A DNA stretch of 64,000 nt. Source: Denitrovibrio acetiphilus DSM 12809 (GTDB lineage Bacteria; Chrysiogenota; Deferribacteres; Deferribacterales; Geovibrionaceae). The translations under genes were made by a program, and so were the position numbers. A model generated the notes under the pieces. The model was not told where the DNA came from. It ran no database searches and saw only the letters and a list, made by a program, of their open reading frames with translations. The DNA lies in NCBI RefSeq assembly GCF_000025725.1, contig NC_013943.1, forward strand, positions 3,100,001 to 3,164,000. Reading direction: 5' to 3'. Below are positions 9,729-18,886 of this stretch, piece after piece; within the stretch, counting starts at the first letter, position 1, and each line of letters opens with the position of its first letter.

Positions 9729-10459
9729 TGAGCAACGTACACGCCTACAGGTGGACAAGCAGCGGCTTGGTGCAGATAGATCATATTGATCATGTTAAGA
9801 GGAGTGATCTTGTCTCCATAGACAGGCAGATAGCTATGACTGAGGCTAACATCAAAGCTTTTGTCAGCGGTAAACCTGCCCTGAATATGCTTTTATGGGG
9901 CGAGAGGGGGCTTGGGAAGTCAACTATTGTTAAGCTTATGCTCCACGAGTACGCAGAGAACGGACTTGCTGCAATAGAGTTCCGTCACGAAGATGTGCTT
10001 TCAATATATGATCTTTATGCAGAAATCCGCAGGATGAAGAGTAGGTTTGTCATGATATATCTTGACGATATCTCTTTTGATTCCAGCGATACGCTGTACC
10101 GTATGTTTAAGTCAGTGCTGGAAGGTGGACTGGAAGAAGTTCCCAAAAACTGCATCTTTGTTGCCACGTCTAACAAAAGGCATATGGTAACAGAGCAGGC
10201 AGCGGATTCGGGCGATCTTTACGACAGAGATGATGCAAATGAAAAGACATCACTCTATGCCAGATTCGGGCTTGCTGTGGGTTTTTATCCTATAATTAAA
10301 AAAGACTATCTTAAGATTGTGGAAAACTACCTGAATATTTATGAAATACCGCTTTATGACGGCTGGGAGCAGGAAGCTGAAAATTATGCTATGGACAGAG
10401 GCGGACGAAGTGGTCGGATTGCTAAACAATTTGCGGTTTATAAGGGGATTTCTGTCTAA
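9728..10459 (+). CDS. DUF815 AAA+ ATPase
   Basis: A 243-residue ATPase of the DUF815 family: VSIDRQIAMTEANIKAF followed by LLWGERGLGKSTIVK (Walker A near 58-65), Walker B FVMIYLDDISFD, and the family-typical LEGGLEEVPKNCIFVATSNKRHM (sensor region). DUF815 proteins have no agreed function. Here the gene is fused translationally to hemB by a TAATG overlap, which is why a role connected with the haem operon is possible, though this may be mere co-location. An AT-rich hairpin (10460-10481) after the stop may act as a weak terminator. Confidence 0.85.
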   Translation: MSNVHAYRWTSSGLVQIDHIDHVKRSDLVSIDRQIAMTEANIKAFVSGKPALNMLLWGERGLGKSTIVKLMLHEYAENGLAAIEFRHEDVLSIYDLYAEIRRMKSRFVMIYLDDISFDSSDTLYRMFKSVLEGGLEEVPKNCIFVATSNKRHMVTEQAADSGDLYDRDDANEKTSLYARFGLAVGFYPIIKKDYLKIVENYLNIYEIPLYDGWEQEAENYAMDRGGRSGRIAKQFAVYKGISV

Positions 10460-10554
10460 AAAATTGATTTAAGTCAATTTTAAGTAATCAAATCAGGCGT
10501 TTTGTGAGGATGTGGATAAATAAACCTTGCGAATAGTATATAAATGGTTATCTA

Positions 10555-10571
10555 GGGGCTGTTCACATTTA
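10555..10571. repeat. IS left terminal inverted repeat
   Basis: GGGGCTGTTCACATTTA matches the complement of the right end over all 17 bases. Including the flanking CTA the identity extends to 20 bases because the target site CTAG is itself palindromic. Confidence 0.92.
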
Positions 10572-11332
10572 TTTTAACCATATGATTACAGCCACCAATG
10601 TTACCATTGCCTCATAGTTTCTTGCAAGTTTTTCATATCTTGTGGCAATTCGCCGGAATTCTTTCATTCGCTGAAAGAGCCTTTCAACCAGATTGCGCTC
10701 TTTATACAAATGCTTGTCATATTTCCGTTGTTCTAATCTATTACATTTAGGCGGGATAACTGCAACAGCACCAGCCTGTATTATTGAAGACACAAAAGCA
10801 TTGGAATCGTACCCTCTGTCAGCAATCACATAAGCAGGTGAAAATCCTGCGATGAGATTATCTGCCTGAGCGTATTCCGACTCCTGTCCTCCCGTAAGGA
10901 TAAACCTTACAGGGTTGCCATGTGAATCCACAGATGCATGAATCTTAGTACTCAGACCGCCTCTGGAACGCCCTTGGCATTCTTGGTTTTGGCAGTTTTT
11001 TTTGATGCACCATGTTGATGAACCCTTACAATACTGCCGTCTACCATAAGGTACTCAAGGTCTGCATCTCCAGACAGCTCTGCAAATACTTTCTGCCAAA
11101 CATCCTTTTTAGCCCATCTGTCATAACGTACGTATACACTATGCCATTTGCCAAAGCAGGGGTGCATGTCACGCCAAGGACTACCTGTTCTGGCTATCCA
11201 TAAGACTGCTTCTACAAAAAGACGGTTATCTTTAGCTGTTACTCCGCTGTCGCTCTTTTTTCCGGGGAGCATATCTTTGATGCGTTCCCATTGTTCATCT
11301 GATAATTGAGCTCTATACATAAAATACTCCAA
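10569..11332 (-). CDS. Full IS5-family DDE transposase by -1 frameshift (orfA-orfB)
   Basis: Shifting back one base at the A8 tract reads SKKNCQNQECQGRSRGG and continues into a second frame with the other catalytic residues: Asp in YVIADRGYDSNAF and Glu in ERNLVERLFQRMKEFRRIATRYEK (the DDE signature Y-x2-R-x3-E-x6-K region). The second frame alone has its first ATG at 10931, too late to include the RSRGG junction, which supports fusion rather than separate translation. The complete product would be about 253 residues, usual for this group. Confidence 0.85.
10952..11332 (-). CDS. IS5-family transposase, upstream frame (orfA)
   Basis: A 126-residue product carrying the N-terminal DUF4096-type domain (LSDEQWERIKDMLPGK, RLFVEAVLWIARTGSPWRDMHPCFGKW) and the first catalytic aspartate in LMVDGSIVRVHQHGAS. 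On its own it lacks the remaining catalytic residues. It ends shortly after an eight-A slip site, where a -1 shift joins it to the second frame. Confidence 0.9.
   Translation of the reverse strand: MEYFMYRAQLSDEQWERIKDMLPGKKSDSGVTAKDNRLFVEAVLWIARTGSPWRDMHPCFGKWHSVYVRYDRWAKKDVWQKVFAELSGDADLEYLMVDGSIVRVHQHGASKKTAKTKNAKGVPEAV
10996..11003 (-). other. Programmed -1 ribosomal frameshift site (A8)
   Basis: Eight A in a row on the coding strand, read as TCA AAA AAA ACT in the upstream frame and as TCA AAA AAA AAC after slippage. IS5/IS427-group elements commonly use such A tracts. The same tract could also allow transcriptional slippage. Confidence 0.75.
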
Positions 11333-11364
11333 TTATTTCATTGGAATATATATCGGCATTAATT

Positions 11365-11381
11365 TAAATGTGAACAGCCCC
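11365..11381. repeat. IS right terminal inverted repeat
   Basis: TAAATGTGAACAGCCCC is the exact complement of the left end. The transposase start lies 33 bases inside it, on the minus strand. Confidence 0.92.
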
Positions 11382-11433
11382 TAGTTAAGTAAATATACAA
11401 GAAGATATAAAATATTATTTGCAGGGTTCGATT

Positions 11434-14142
11434 ATGTACCAAATATACAAGGGCAAAAGCCTGGTTCCTATTATTATATTTTCAGCACTTGGTTTGCTGG
11501 GCAATATCCATAGCTATGAAATCTTTTTCAATGTCAATCTAACATTTGGAGGAGTATTCGCTGTTCTGGCAGTTATGCTGTTAGGGCGTGTCGGAGTTAT
11601 TGCTGCATTTGCAGCGAGTCTATATACCTTTTTTATATGGGGACATCCGTATGCAGTGATCATTTTCACCTGCGAAGGGCTCTTCCTGTCTGTCTATGGC
11701 AGGAGGTGGAATAATTTCGTTAAGGCAGATTTTATTTATTGGGTGTTTGTGGGCATTCCATTCATGTTCATCTTCTACTATTTTGCCATGGGGCTTAACT
11801 TATATATGGTTGAGCTTATAGTTATGAGGCAGAGCGTTAATGCTGTTCTGGCTGCATTTGCAGCGTCTGTTCTGTATGATATAGGAAGTTTTATAGTGCC
11901 GTCAGCGAAGAACGGAGAACCGAAATTTTCCTATCGACACATAGTCTTTCAGACAGTTTTGTCTATTATAATTGTTCCTATGGTTATTCTCTTAGCTATA
12001 AATGTTAATTCAGGCATGAAATATACCTCTGAAGGGCTTCAACGTGAACTGAATAACGCTACTCAGGCTGTGAGCACCGTTATTGATGATTTTCTGAGAG
12101 AAAATGTTAAGGTTATCAATCTTGCTGAACAGATTGTCAGAGATCGTGATGTCAGTCCGGATGGGCATGATTTTATGGAGAGCTCGTTAATCAAGCTAAT
12201 TCAGAAAAATGAGTATATGACAAGCATTAGCATAACAGATGAGACACTTCAGGAAGTGGGATATGTTCATCTCTCGAATAATAAGGATAATGTTAAGCCT
12301 CAGTCACTCGGTTTCATAGAGTTTGCTGATCCTGACTGGCGTGAAAAAGACCCATATTTTGCAGGAGTATTCACAGGGATAAGTGGAGGAAACCGTCAGG
12401 CTGCTATGTACATTGTGAAAAAACTGAAAGCATACAGCAGCAAGGAACCGATATATGTTATCGGTGCTCTTAACTTCGATACTTTCGAAGATAAAATAAG
12501 GCAGATGACAAAAGGTTCAGACGTTAAAATCACTTTGGTTGACAGAAACAGAAAGATAATGATGAGCACTGATAATGAGCTGATTTCAGGCAAAATTATG
12601 CTTGACAGGATGTCTCTTGGAAGTAATAGCGCTGTTAGCGAAGTGGTTGATCTGTGGGCTCCTGATGAAAATAATTATACTTCAGAAGTAGCAAGATGGA
12701 AAAAGTCACTGTTCACAAGGACAGTTTATTTTACTGATAATGCCGGATATTCCATGATCATTGATATGCCCCTTGGGAGATATGTTGATTTCATGAATAG
12801 CAGCGGTGTAAGATCACTGTCTGTCATATTTATAATAATCATTCTTTCAGTGTGTTTTGGCTGTATTATCAGTAATTTTCTGACAAAAGAGATGAGAAAC
12901 ATCAGTGCGGTTGCAATAGACCTGCCTCAGCGTGTTTCCGGCGGCGAGAAAGTCGAGTGGGATGAAACTATATTGTTTGAAGGGGCTGAAATTAAAAAAA
13001 GCTTTAAGATTATGAGCGAAGAACTCAGTAAAAAATTCAGAGAGCTTCAAACCCAGAAAGATGAGATAGAAACTCTGCTTTCTAATATCCCGATGTGTAT
13101 ATTGCTGAAAGATACTGATAACAATATAATAAAGGCGAATAATAAAGCAGCTGAAATTTTCGGGCTTAAAGCAGAAGAGCTAACAGGGAAACATCTGGGG
13201 TTGTTTCTGCCTGATGTTGGGTATTTTTATGAAGTTGATCAGGAAGTTATTGAAAAAAAAGAACCAATGATAAATGTACTGACAAAATATAACCCTGTAA
13301 ACGGCAGAGAATTTTTAGCAAGAACAAACCGTGTGCCTATATTTAATGATGCTGGTGATGTTGAGTCGATACTTGTTATTGTTAATGATATCACAGACGA
13401 GGTAAAAGCATCAGAAGAGAAAGAAAGGATGCTGGGGGCAATGAATAAGCAGGCAAGGATGGCGGAGCTGGGGGCGATGCTCAGCATTATCATACATCAG
13501 TGGAAACAGCCTCTGAATATAATATCGCTTGCATCACAGACGGTTCGTGATGACATACAGGATGATAGCTGGGATAAAGAAACGGTGAGTAACGATCTTG
13601 ATACTATATTACAGAATACTGAATTCCTGTCACAAACAATATCTGACTTTACAGGTTTTTTTAATAAATCAAAAAACACGTCTCTGTTTAATGTTAATTC
13701 TGTAATAAGTGAAGTTCAGCACCTGATAGATAAGCAGTTTATTAAGAATGGAATAATTGTAAATATCGATAATACCGATGCGTTTGAAATTAAAAGTCTG
13801 AAGAACGAGTTCAAGCAGGTTTGCCTGAATCTGTTTAATAATGCTAGCGATGCCATTGTGTCGAATAATGACGAAGAGAGAACCATAAAGGTGCGTTACC
13901 GTGTCGATGGTGATGAAGGGCAGATTATTTTTTCTGATACGGGCGGGGGGATAAGCTCTCAGCTTTTGCCTCATAAAATTTTTGATGCTTATGTCACAAC
14001 TAAAGGGGAGAATGGCTCAGGTATAGGACTATATATCTGCAAAAATATAATTGAGGACAATATGGGCGGGCACATAAGTGCTTCTAACGATGAGCAGGGT
14101 GCAGTGTTTGTTATTACGCTCCCTCTTAGCAGGTTCAGCTAG
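11434..14142 (+). CDS. Membrane sensor histidine kinase (multi-TM sensor, extracytoplasmic domain, PAS, kinase)
   Basis: A 902-residue kinase. The N-terminal 150 residues form about five membrane segments of an integral sensor (FGGVFAVLAVMLLGRVGVIAAFAASLYTFFIWG). A further membrane helix, a predicted periplasmic Cache-like domain and another helix follow, then a PAS domain (ETLLSNIPMCILLKDTDNNIIKAN), a phospho-acceptor helix with His in IIIHQWKQPLN (about residue 688), and an ATP-binding domain with NLFNNASDA, DTGGG and GSGIGLYICK. I prefer the ATG at 11434; a TTG at 11419 is an alternative. No response regulator lies nearby, so it is an orphan. The IS element ends 50 bases upstream and may have separated it from its promoter. 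Confidence 0.88.
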   Translation: MYQIYKGKSLVPIIIFSALGLLGNIHSYEIFFNVNLTFGGVFAVLAVMLLGRVGVIAAFAASLYTFFIWGHPYAVIIFTCEGLFLSVYGRRWNNFVKADFIYWVFVGIPFMFIFYYFAMGLNLYMVELIVMRQSVNAVLAAFAASVLYDIGSFIVPSAKNGEPKFSYRHIVFQTVLSIIIVPMVILLAINVNSGMKYTSEGLQRELNNATQAVSTVIDDFLRENVKVINLAEQIVRDRDVSPDGHDFMESSLIKLIQKNEYMTSISITDETLQEVGYVHLSNNKDNVKPQSLGFIEFADPDWREKDPYFAGVFTGISGGNRQAAMYIVKKLKAYSSKEPIYVIGALNFDTFEDKIRQMTKGSDVKITLVDRNRKIMMSTDNELISGKIMLDRMSLGSNSAVSEVVDLWAPDENNYTSEVARWKKSLFTRTVYFTDNAGYSMIIDMPLGRYVDFMNSSGVRSLSVIFIIIILSVCFGCIISNFLTKEMRNISAVAIDLPQRVSGGEKVEWDETILFEGAEIKKSFKIMSEELSKKFRELQTQKDEIETLLSNIPMCILLKDTDNNIIKANNKAAEIFGLKAEELTGKHLGLFLPDVGYFYEVDQEVIEKKEPMINVLTKYNPVNGREFLARTNRVPIFNDAGDVESILVIVNDITDEVKASEEKERMLGAMNKQARMAELGAMLSIIIHQWKQPLNIISLASQTVRDDIQDDSWDKETVSNDLDTILQNTEFLSQTISDFTGFFNKSKNTSLFNVNSVISEVQHLIDKQFIKNGIIVNIDNTDAFEIKSLKNEFKQVCLNLFNNASDAIVSNNDEERTIKVRYRVDGDEGQIIFSDTGGGISSQLLPHKIFDAYVTTKGENGSGIGLYICKNIIEDNMGGHISASNDEQGAVFVITLPLSRFS

Positions 14143-14243
14143 GACATATCACGAAATCATTACACGTATTCAATAGTAAAAAAGTTATCGGAAGGCACAA
14201 AATTATGAAGAGATCTAATCCCGAAATAAAGCATGACTGTGTA

Positions 14244-16121
14244 CTAGTCCGCTGATTTAAATGTAAGAGTGATTTTAGTTCCGTGTCTGTCAGAGCCGGA
14301 CTTCCGTAATGTTGAGCTTATCGAGATGCTGCCTCCGTATGCCTCCATAAATTTCTTTACCAGGGGCATACCGAACCCCGTACCTTTTTCTCCGTCGGTT
14401 CCTGGTCTTGTCGTTGGTTTTGAAGGGTCAAATATGTATTTGAGTATCTCCTCTGACATCCCCTGTCCATGGTCTATGACGTGCATGTAGACTTTTTCCC
14501 CGTCCTTCTGAGAAATTATCTCAACGGCACTCCCCTCCATAGAGAATTTGATAGAGTTAGTTATCAGGTTGCTCATTACAGAGTTGATTAAAGAAGCTTC
14601 TTCAGCCATAACATTATGATTTTTGTCAACATCAGAGGTTATTGTTATACCCTTATCTGTCAGTCTGTGCCGAAGCATCCTAAGAGACGTTTTAAGCGAG
14701 CTGCTCAGGTTAACAGGCTGAATAGACAGTTTTTGTTTTCCACTGTCGAGGGCACGCATGGTGCGTACCATTTGTATTATGTTTATGGCCTGTTCTAAGG
14801 ACTCTACTATAAGCTCTTTCCCTTCCGCATCCATCACCTCTGCCATTTCGTTTGGATCGTTGTAGTATTCCATCATGCCGATTACACAGCTGATAGGATT
14901 AAGCAGGTCGTGGCATAATATATGGACCAGCTCCTGTATTTCTGTGACGTTTTTTTGTAGTTCATCGCTTTTCTTGTTTAGTTCTGACACATATTCTTCG
15001 AGCATTTGCTTATATATATTGTCGCGGTATGTTGAGTTAAGTTTTATCACTGCGATGAAAAGACAAGCGATGAAAAATGCAATATTGGCAGAAATAAAAA
15101 TACTGTATGCAAATGTTGTAACGCGGGAATACCGCTCATCAAGGTAGCTTTGAGGGACGAACGTCACCAATTTCCATTCATAGCTGCCCGGCATATACTT
15201 GAGCTCTCTGGAGAGCGAAAGGTCGATTATTTCGGATTCAGCACTGGCTAGTGTGGGGACGGGGCGCAGAGTTGTGTGAAAGAAGAGCCCTTTGTCGGAT
15301 TGCATACTGCCCTGCTCGTTTAGGTAGATATGTCTCCATACATCAGGGTTTTTTTGCTGGAAGGACGAAGTATCCCCTTTCATGAAAGCAAATTCCTGTG
15401 ATTTGTCGTTAGAGATCAGCCATTGGGCATCTCTATTTAGCATCATGATTCGACCGTAAGAGATAGACTCGTAATCGCGTATCTCTTCCAGAAGCTGTTT
15501 TGCATTGTAATTAAACACAAATAGATTCTGCATTTCCCCATGTTCGTTATATATGGGCATTGTGAATCTTATAGTCGGCTTTTCAGGTTTTTCAATCTCT
15601 CCGTTTTCGACATTAAGGTCAAGATTAGAGATATAGACCGTATTCGGAGGGAGAGTCAGTGCTTTCTGGTAATAATACCGGTCTGATTTGTCCTGTAACA
15701 TGGCTTTGGGAACCAGAAACGGGTCACCGTTATTGTAATTGACCCTCGCAATTTCTTTGCCGTCAAGCCCGAGCATACGTATTTGATCATAAATACGTTT
15801 ATCCTTGATAAAATAATACAGCAGACTTTTTACTGATGTGAAGTTCAGTATAGGCTCATGGCAATAATCTTTGATAACTGCTGTTTCAGTAAGGAAATGG
15901 ATATCAGCAAATATTTCGCTAAAACCTGTGTCGGTCTTCTTTTTCTGAAGTTCCAATATAAGTTTTTGCGAATTAGAGATATTTTCCATATCCAGTCTTA
16001 TATACAGTGACAGGAAAAACAGTAACGCAACCAGTGACACCAGAAAAAATGGCGAAAATAGAAGCAGAGTCCTCAAAAGATATTTGTTCATTCCCGGTGA
16101 GCTGATTTTGTTCATAAACAT
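14244..16121 (-). CDS. Membrane sensor histidine kinase with periplasmic Cache-type domain
   Basis: A 625-residue kinase with one N-terminal membrane helix (LLLFSPFFLVSLVALLFFLSLYI), a long extracytoplasmic region (about residues 40-330) of double-Cache appearance (IRMLGLDGKEIARVNYNNGDPFLVP), a second membrane helix, a coiled coil and a phospho-acceptor helix with His in HILCHDLLNPIS. The ATP-binding domain has DHGQGM and GTGFGMPLVKKFMEAYGG. It converges on the kinase at 11434, with 100 bases between the two stops and no gene in them. The start is either ATG at 16121 or the one two codons later; only a weak GACGG precedes them. No partner regulator is visible. Confidence 0.88.
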   Translation of the reverse strand: MFMNKISSPGMNKYLLRTLLLFSPFFLVSLVALLFFLSLYIRLDMENISNSQKLILELQKKKTDTGFSEIFADIHFLTETAVIKDYCHEPILNFTSVKSLLYYFIKDKRIYDQIRMLGLDGKEIARVNYNNGDPFLVPKAMLQDKSDRYYYQKALTLPPNTVYISNLDLNVENGEIEKPEKPTIRFTMPIYNEHGEMQNLFVFNYNAKQLLEEIRDYESISYGRIMMLNRDAQWLISNDKSQEFAFMKGDTSSFQQKNPDVWRHIYLNEQGSMQSDKGLFFHTTLRPVPTLASAESEIIDLSLSRELKYMPGSYEWKLVTFVPQSYLDERYSRVTTFAYSIFISANIAFFIACLFIAVIKLNSTYRDNIYKQMLEEYVSELNKKSDELQKNVTEIQELVHILCHDLLNPISCVIGMMEYYNDPNEMAEVMDAEGKELIVESLEQAINIIQMVRTMRALDSGKQKLSIQPVNLSSSLKTSLRMLRHRLTDKGITITSDVDKNHNVMAEEASLINSVMSNLITNSIKFSMEGSAVEIISQKDGEKVYMHVIDHGQGMSEEILKYIFDPSKPTTRPGTDGEKGTGFGMPLVKKFMEAYGGSISISSTLRKSGSDRHGTKITLTFKSAD

Positions 16122-16176
16122 CCGTCACATATTGTTTAATACTTATTATTACCGCATAAACAGCGCTGCTGTAAAG

Positions 16177-16563
16177 TCAATTAGCCAGAAACTGCATAAC
16201 AAAGGTCATGTCGCCGCTTGCCAGAGGCTTTTTCAGTAGTGAAGTTACGCTGCACCATAATATTTTCTGGTGCTCAGTGAGAACTATCTCTCCATCTTCG
16301 TAGACAGCTTTGTAAAAGTAGAGATGAACGCATCTTTCAGGGGAGTTGTGTATGATGTCGCCGATAAGGTTTCCGGGGCAGATATTGATGCTGAGTTCTT
16401 CTTTTATCTCTCTGACCAGAGCCTGTTCGTGTGTTTCCCCCGGCTCAATTTTACCGCCGGGAAATTCCCATTGGCTGCCCAGATGGGCATGTTCAGGTCT
16501 TTGGGCTATAAGGAATTTTCCGTTCTTCTCTATTACAGCAGCTACAACCTCTATGGTATTGAT
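16177..16563 (-). CDS. MutT-like Nudix hydrolase with a non-canonical start codon
   Basis: The frame encodes 128 residues with a clear Nudix box, FPGGKIEPGETHEQALVREIKEELS, and the MutT-type lead AVIEKNGKFLIAQRPEHAHLGSQWEF. The likely role is cleaning oxidised nucleotides such as 8-oxo-dGTP. No ATG, GTG or TTG exists in frame between the upstream TGA and the first conserved residues. The best start is ATC at 16561-16563, five bases after TGAGGTG, giving M(I)NTIEVVAAVIEK, which fits the family N-terminus. The gene follows pgk and its terminator in the same direction, so it may be fed by read-through. Confidence 0.8.
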   Translation of the reverse strand: MNTIEVVAAVIEKNGKFLIAQRPEHAHLGSQWEFPGGKIEPGETHEQALVREIKEELSINICPGNLIGDIIHNSPERCVHLYFYKAVYEDGEIVLTEHQKILWCSVTSLLKKPLASGDMTFVMQFLAN

Positions 16564-16576
16564 ATGAGCACCTCAC

Positions 16577-16611
16577 AAAAAAGCCGGCAAAACTTATTAA
16601 AGAATGCCGGC
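16577..16611 (-). terminator. Rho-independent terminator after pgk
   Basis: On the minus strand GCCGGC (16606-16611) and GCCGGC (16583-16588) form a 6-bp stem followed by six T (16577-16582). The ribosome binding site of the Nudix gene begins right after the T tract, so the hairpin sits between gapA-pgk and that gene. Confidence 0.85.
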
Positions 16612-16641
16612 GTAGGTCTTTGTTTCGTTAATATTATTTGT

Positions 16642-17808
16642 TTACCCCAGAATCTCTATACCGGGGAGTTTGCCGAACTCGATATATTCAAGTGATGCAC
16701 CGCCGCCTGTGGATATGTGATCGATACTGTTTGCTACCCCTGCCTGATTCACAGCTGCAACAGAATCTCCCCCTCCCACAACGACAGTTGCGCTTCCGGC
16801 TCCGAGTGCTCTGGCAATTGCGAACGTTCCTTTGGAGTAGTCTGGATTTTCGAAAACGCCCATCGGACCATTCCATAGAACTGTTTTGCATTTGTTCAGT
16901 TCGCCAACATAAAGGTCAGTAGTGTTCGGGCCTATGTCCAGTGCCATAAAACCGTCTGGTATGTTCACGTCAGCGCACTCTACAGGGGCACCGTTGAACT
17001 CTATAGACACAACATGGTCAACAGGGAGGAATATCTCAACCTGTTTCCTTTTCGCTGTTTCGAAAACATCTGCGACTATATCCATCTGATCATTCTCAAC
17101 CATGGAATCGCCGATTGTCTTCCCCTGAAATTTCAGGAATGTATATGCCATTGCTCCGCCGATAAAAACTTTATCAGCAAGTTCCAGCAGTGACCTGATA
17201 ACACCTATTTTGTCTGAGACCTTTGCTCCGCCAACAATAGCACCGAATGGTCTTGCGGGGTTTTGCTGAAGACCTTCGAAATACTTGATCTCTTTTTCCA
17301 CAAGAAAGCCTGCTCCGCATTCTTTCATAAGTTCTGCCATGCCGTATGTGGATGCGTGTTTTCTGTGGCATGTTCCGAATGCGTCGTTAACATAAACATC
17401 TGCAAGGGACGCCAGCTCGGCGGCGAACTCCGGGAAGTTTTTTTCTTCACCTTTGTGGAAACGAAGGTTTTCAAGCAGGAGCACGTCACCATTTTCGAGT
17501 TTGGCAATTGCTTCCTTTGCTATTTCACCCACACAGTCTGAAGCAAATGCACACGGGAAAAATCCGTTACTGATATATTTAGCCACAGGCTCAAGGCTCA
17601 TCTCAGGCACAACCTCACCCTTAGGTCTGCCCAGATGGGACGCAAGGATAACTTTTGCCCCTTCTCTGACAGCGTAACGTATAGTCTTAAGAGCTTCAGC
17701 AATGCGGGTATCATCTTTTACTATTCCGTCTTTAATCGGCACGTTGAAGTCCACACGGATAAAGAGCCTTTTGCCTTTTATGTTAAGTTCTTTGATACTT
17801 TTCGCCAT
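16642..17808 (-). CDS. pgk: Phosphoglycerate kinase
   Basis: Transfers phosphate between 1,3-bisphosphoglycerate and ADP. The N-terminal LFIRVDFNVP signature, the substrate-binding ILASHLGRPKG, and the C-terminal nucleotide-binding LWNGPMGVFE, GGGDSVAAVN and STGGGASLEYIE are all intact. Length 388 is typical. It starts five bases after gapA on the same strand, so the two form one operon. Confidence 0.98.
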   Translation of the reverse strand: MAKSIKELNIKGKRLFIRVDFNVPIKDGIVKDDTRIAEALKTIRYAVREGAKVILASHLGRPKGEVVPEMSLEPVAKYISNGFFPCAFASDCVGEIAKEAIAKLENGDVLLLENLRFHKGEEKNFPEFAAELASLADVYVNDAFGTCHRKHASTYGMAELMKECGAGFLVEKEIKYFEGLQQNPARPFGAIVGGAKVSDKIGVIRSLLELADKVFIGGAMAYTFLKFQGKTIGDSMVENDQMDIVADVFETAKRKQVEIFLPVDHVVSIEFNGAPVECADVNIPDGFMALDIGPNTTDLYVGELNKCKTVLWNGPMGVFENPDYSKGTFAIARALGAGSATVVVGGGDSVAAVNQAGVANSIDHISTGGGASLEYIEFGKLPGIEILG

Positions 17809-17812
17809 ATTT

Positions 17813-18847
<1,035 letters not shown>

Positions 18848-18849
18848 CT

Positions 18850-18855
18850 ATTATA
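18850..18855 (-). promoter_or_regulatory. -10 element of the likely gapA-pgk promoter
   Basis: TATAAT on the minus strand in the 72-base gap before gapA. The position 17 bases further up reads TAGAAA, a poor -35, so the promoter may need an activator or be weak. Confidence 0.4.
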
Positions 18856-18886
18856 GCTGTAAATCGGGCGGGTTTCTATTAAATCT

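Larger units (their letters stand above)
10555..11381 (-). mobile_element. IS5-family (IS427-group-like) insertion sequence, 827 bp
   Basis: The element is bounded by inverted repeats starting GGGGCTGTTCACATTTA at 10555-10571 and in complement at 11365-11381. TA dinucleotides flank both ends (10553-10554 and 11382-11383), consistent with a 2-bp target duplication inside CTAG. Inside are two minus-strand reading frames that together form a DDE transposase. It separates the hemB-DUF815 operon from the histidine kinase at 11434 and disrupts no recognisable gene. Both ends and both frames look intact, so it may be active or recently arrived. Confidence 0.92.

Noticed and set aside
16270-16695. 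141-codon plus-strand frame over the region between the kinase and pgk
   Set aside because: It is the shadow of the minus-strand Nudix gene and the pgk terminator; the minus frame carries a complete Nudix box.
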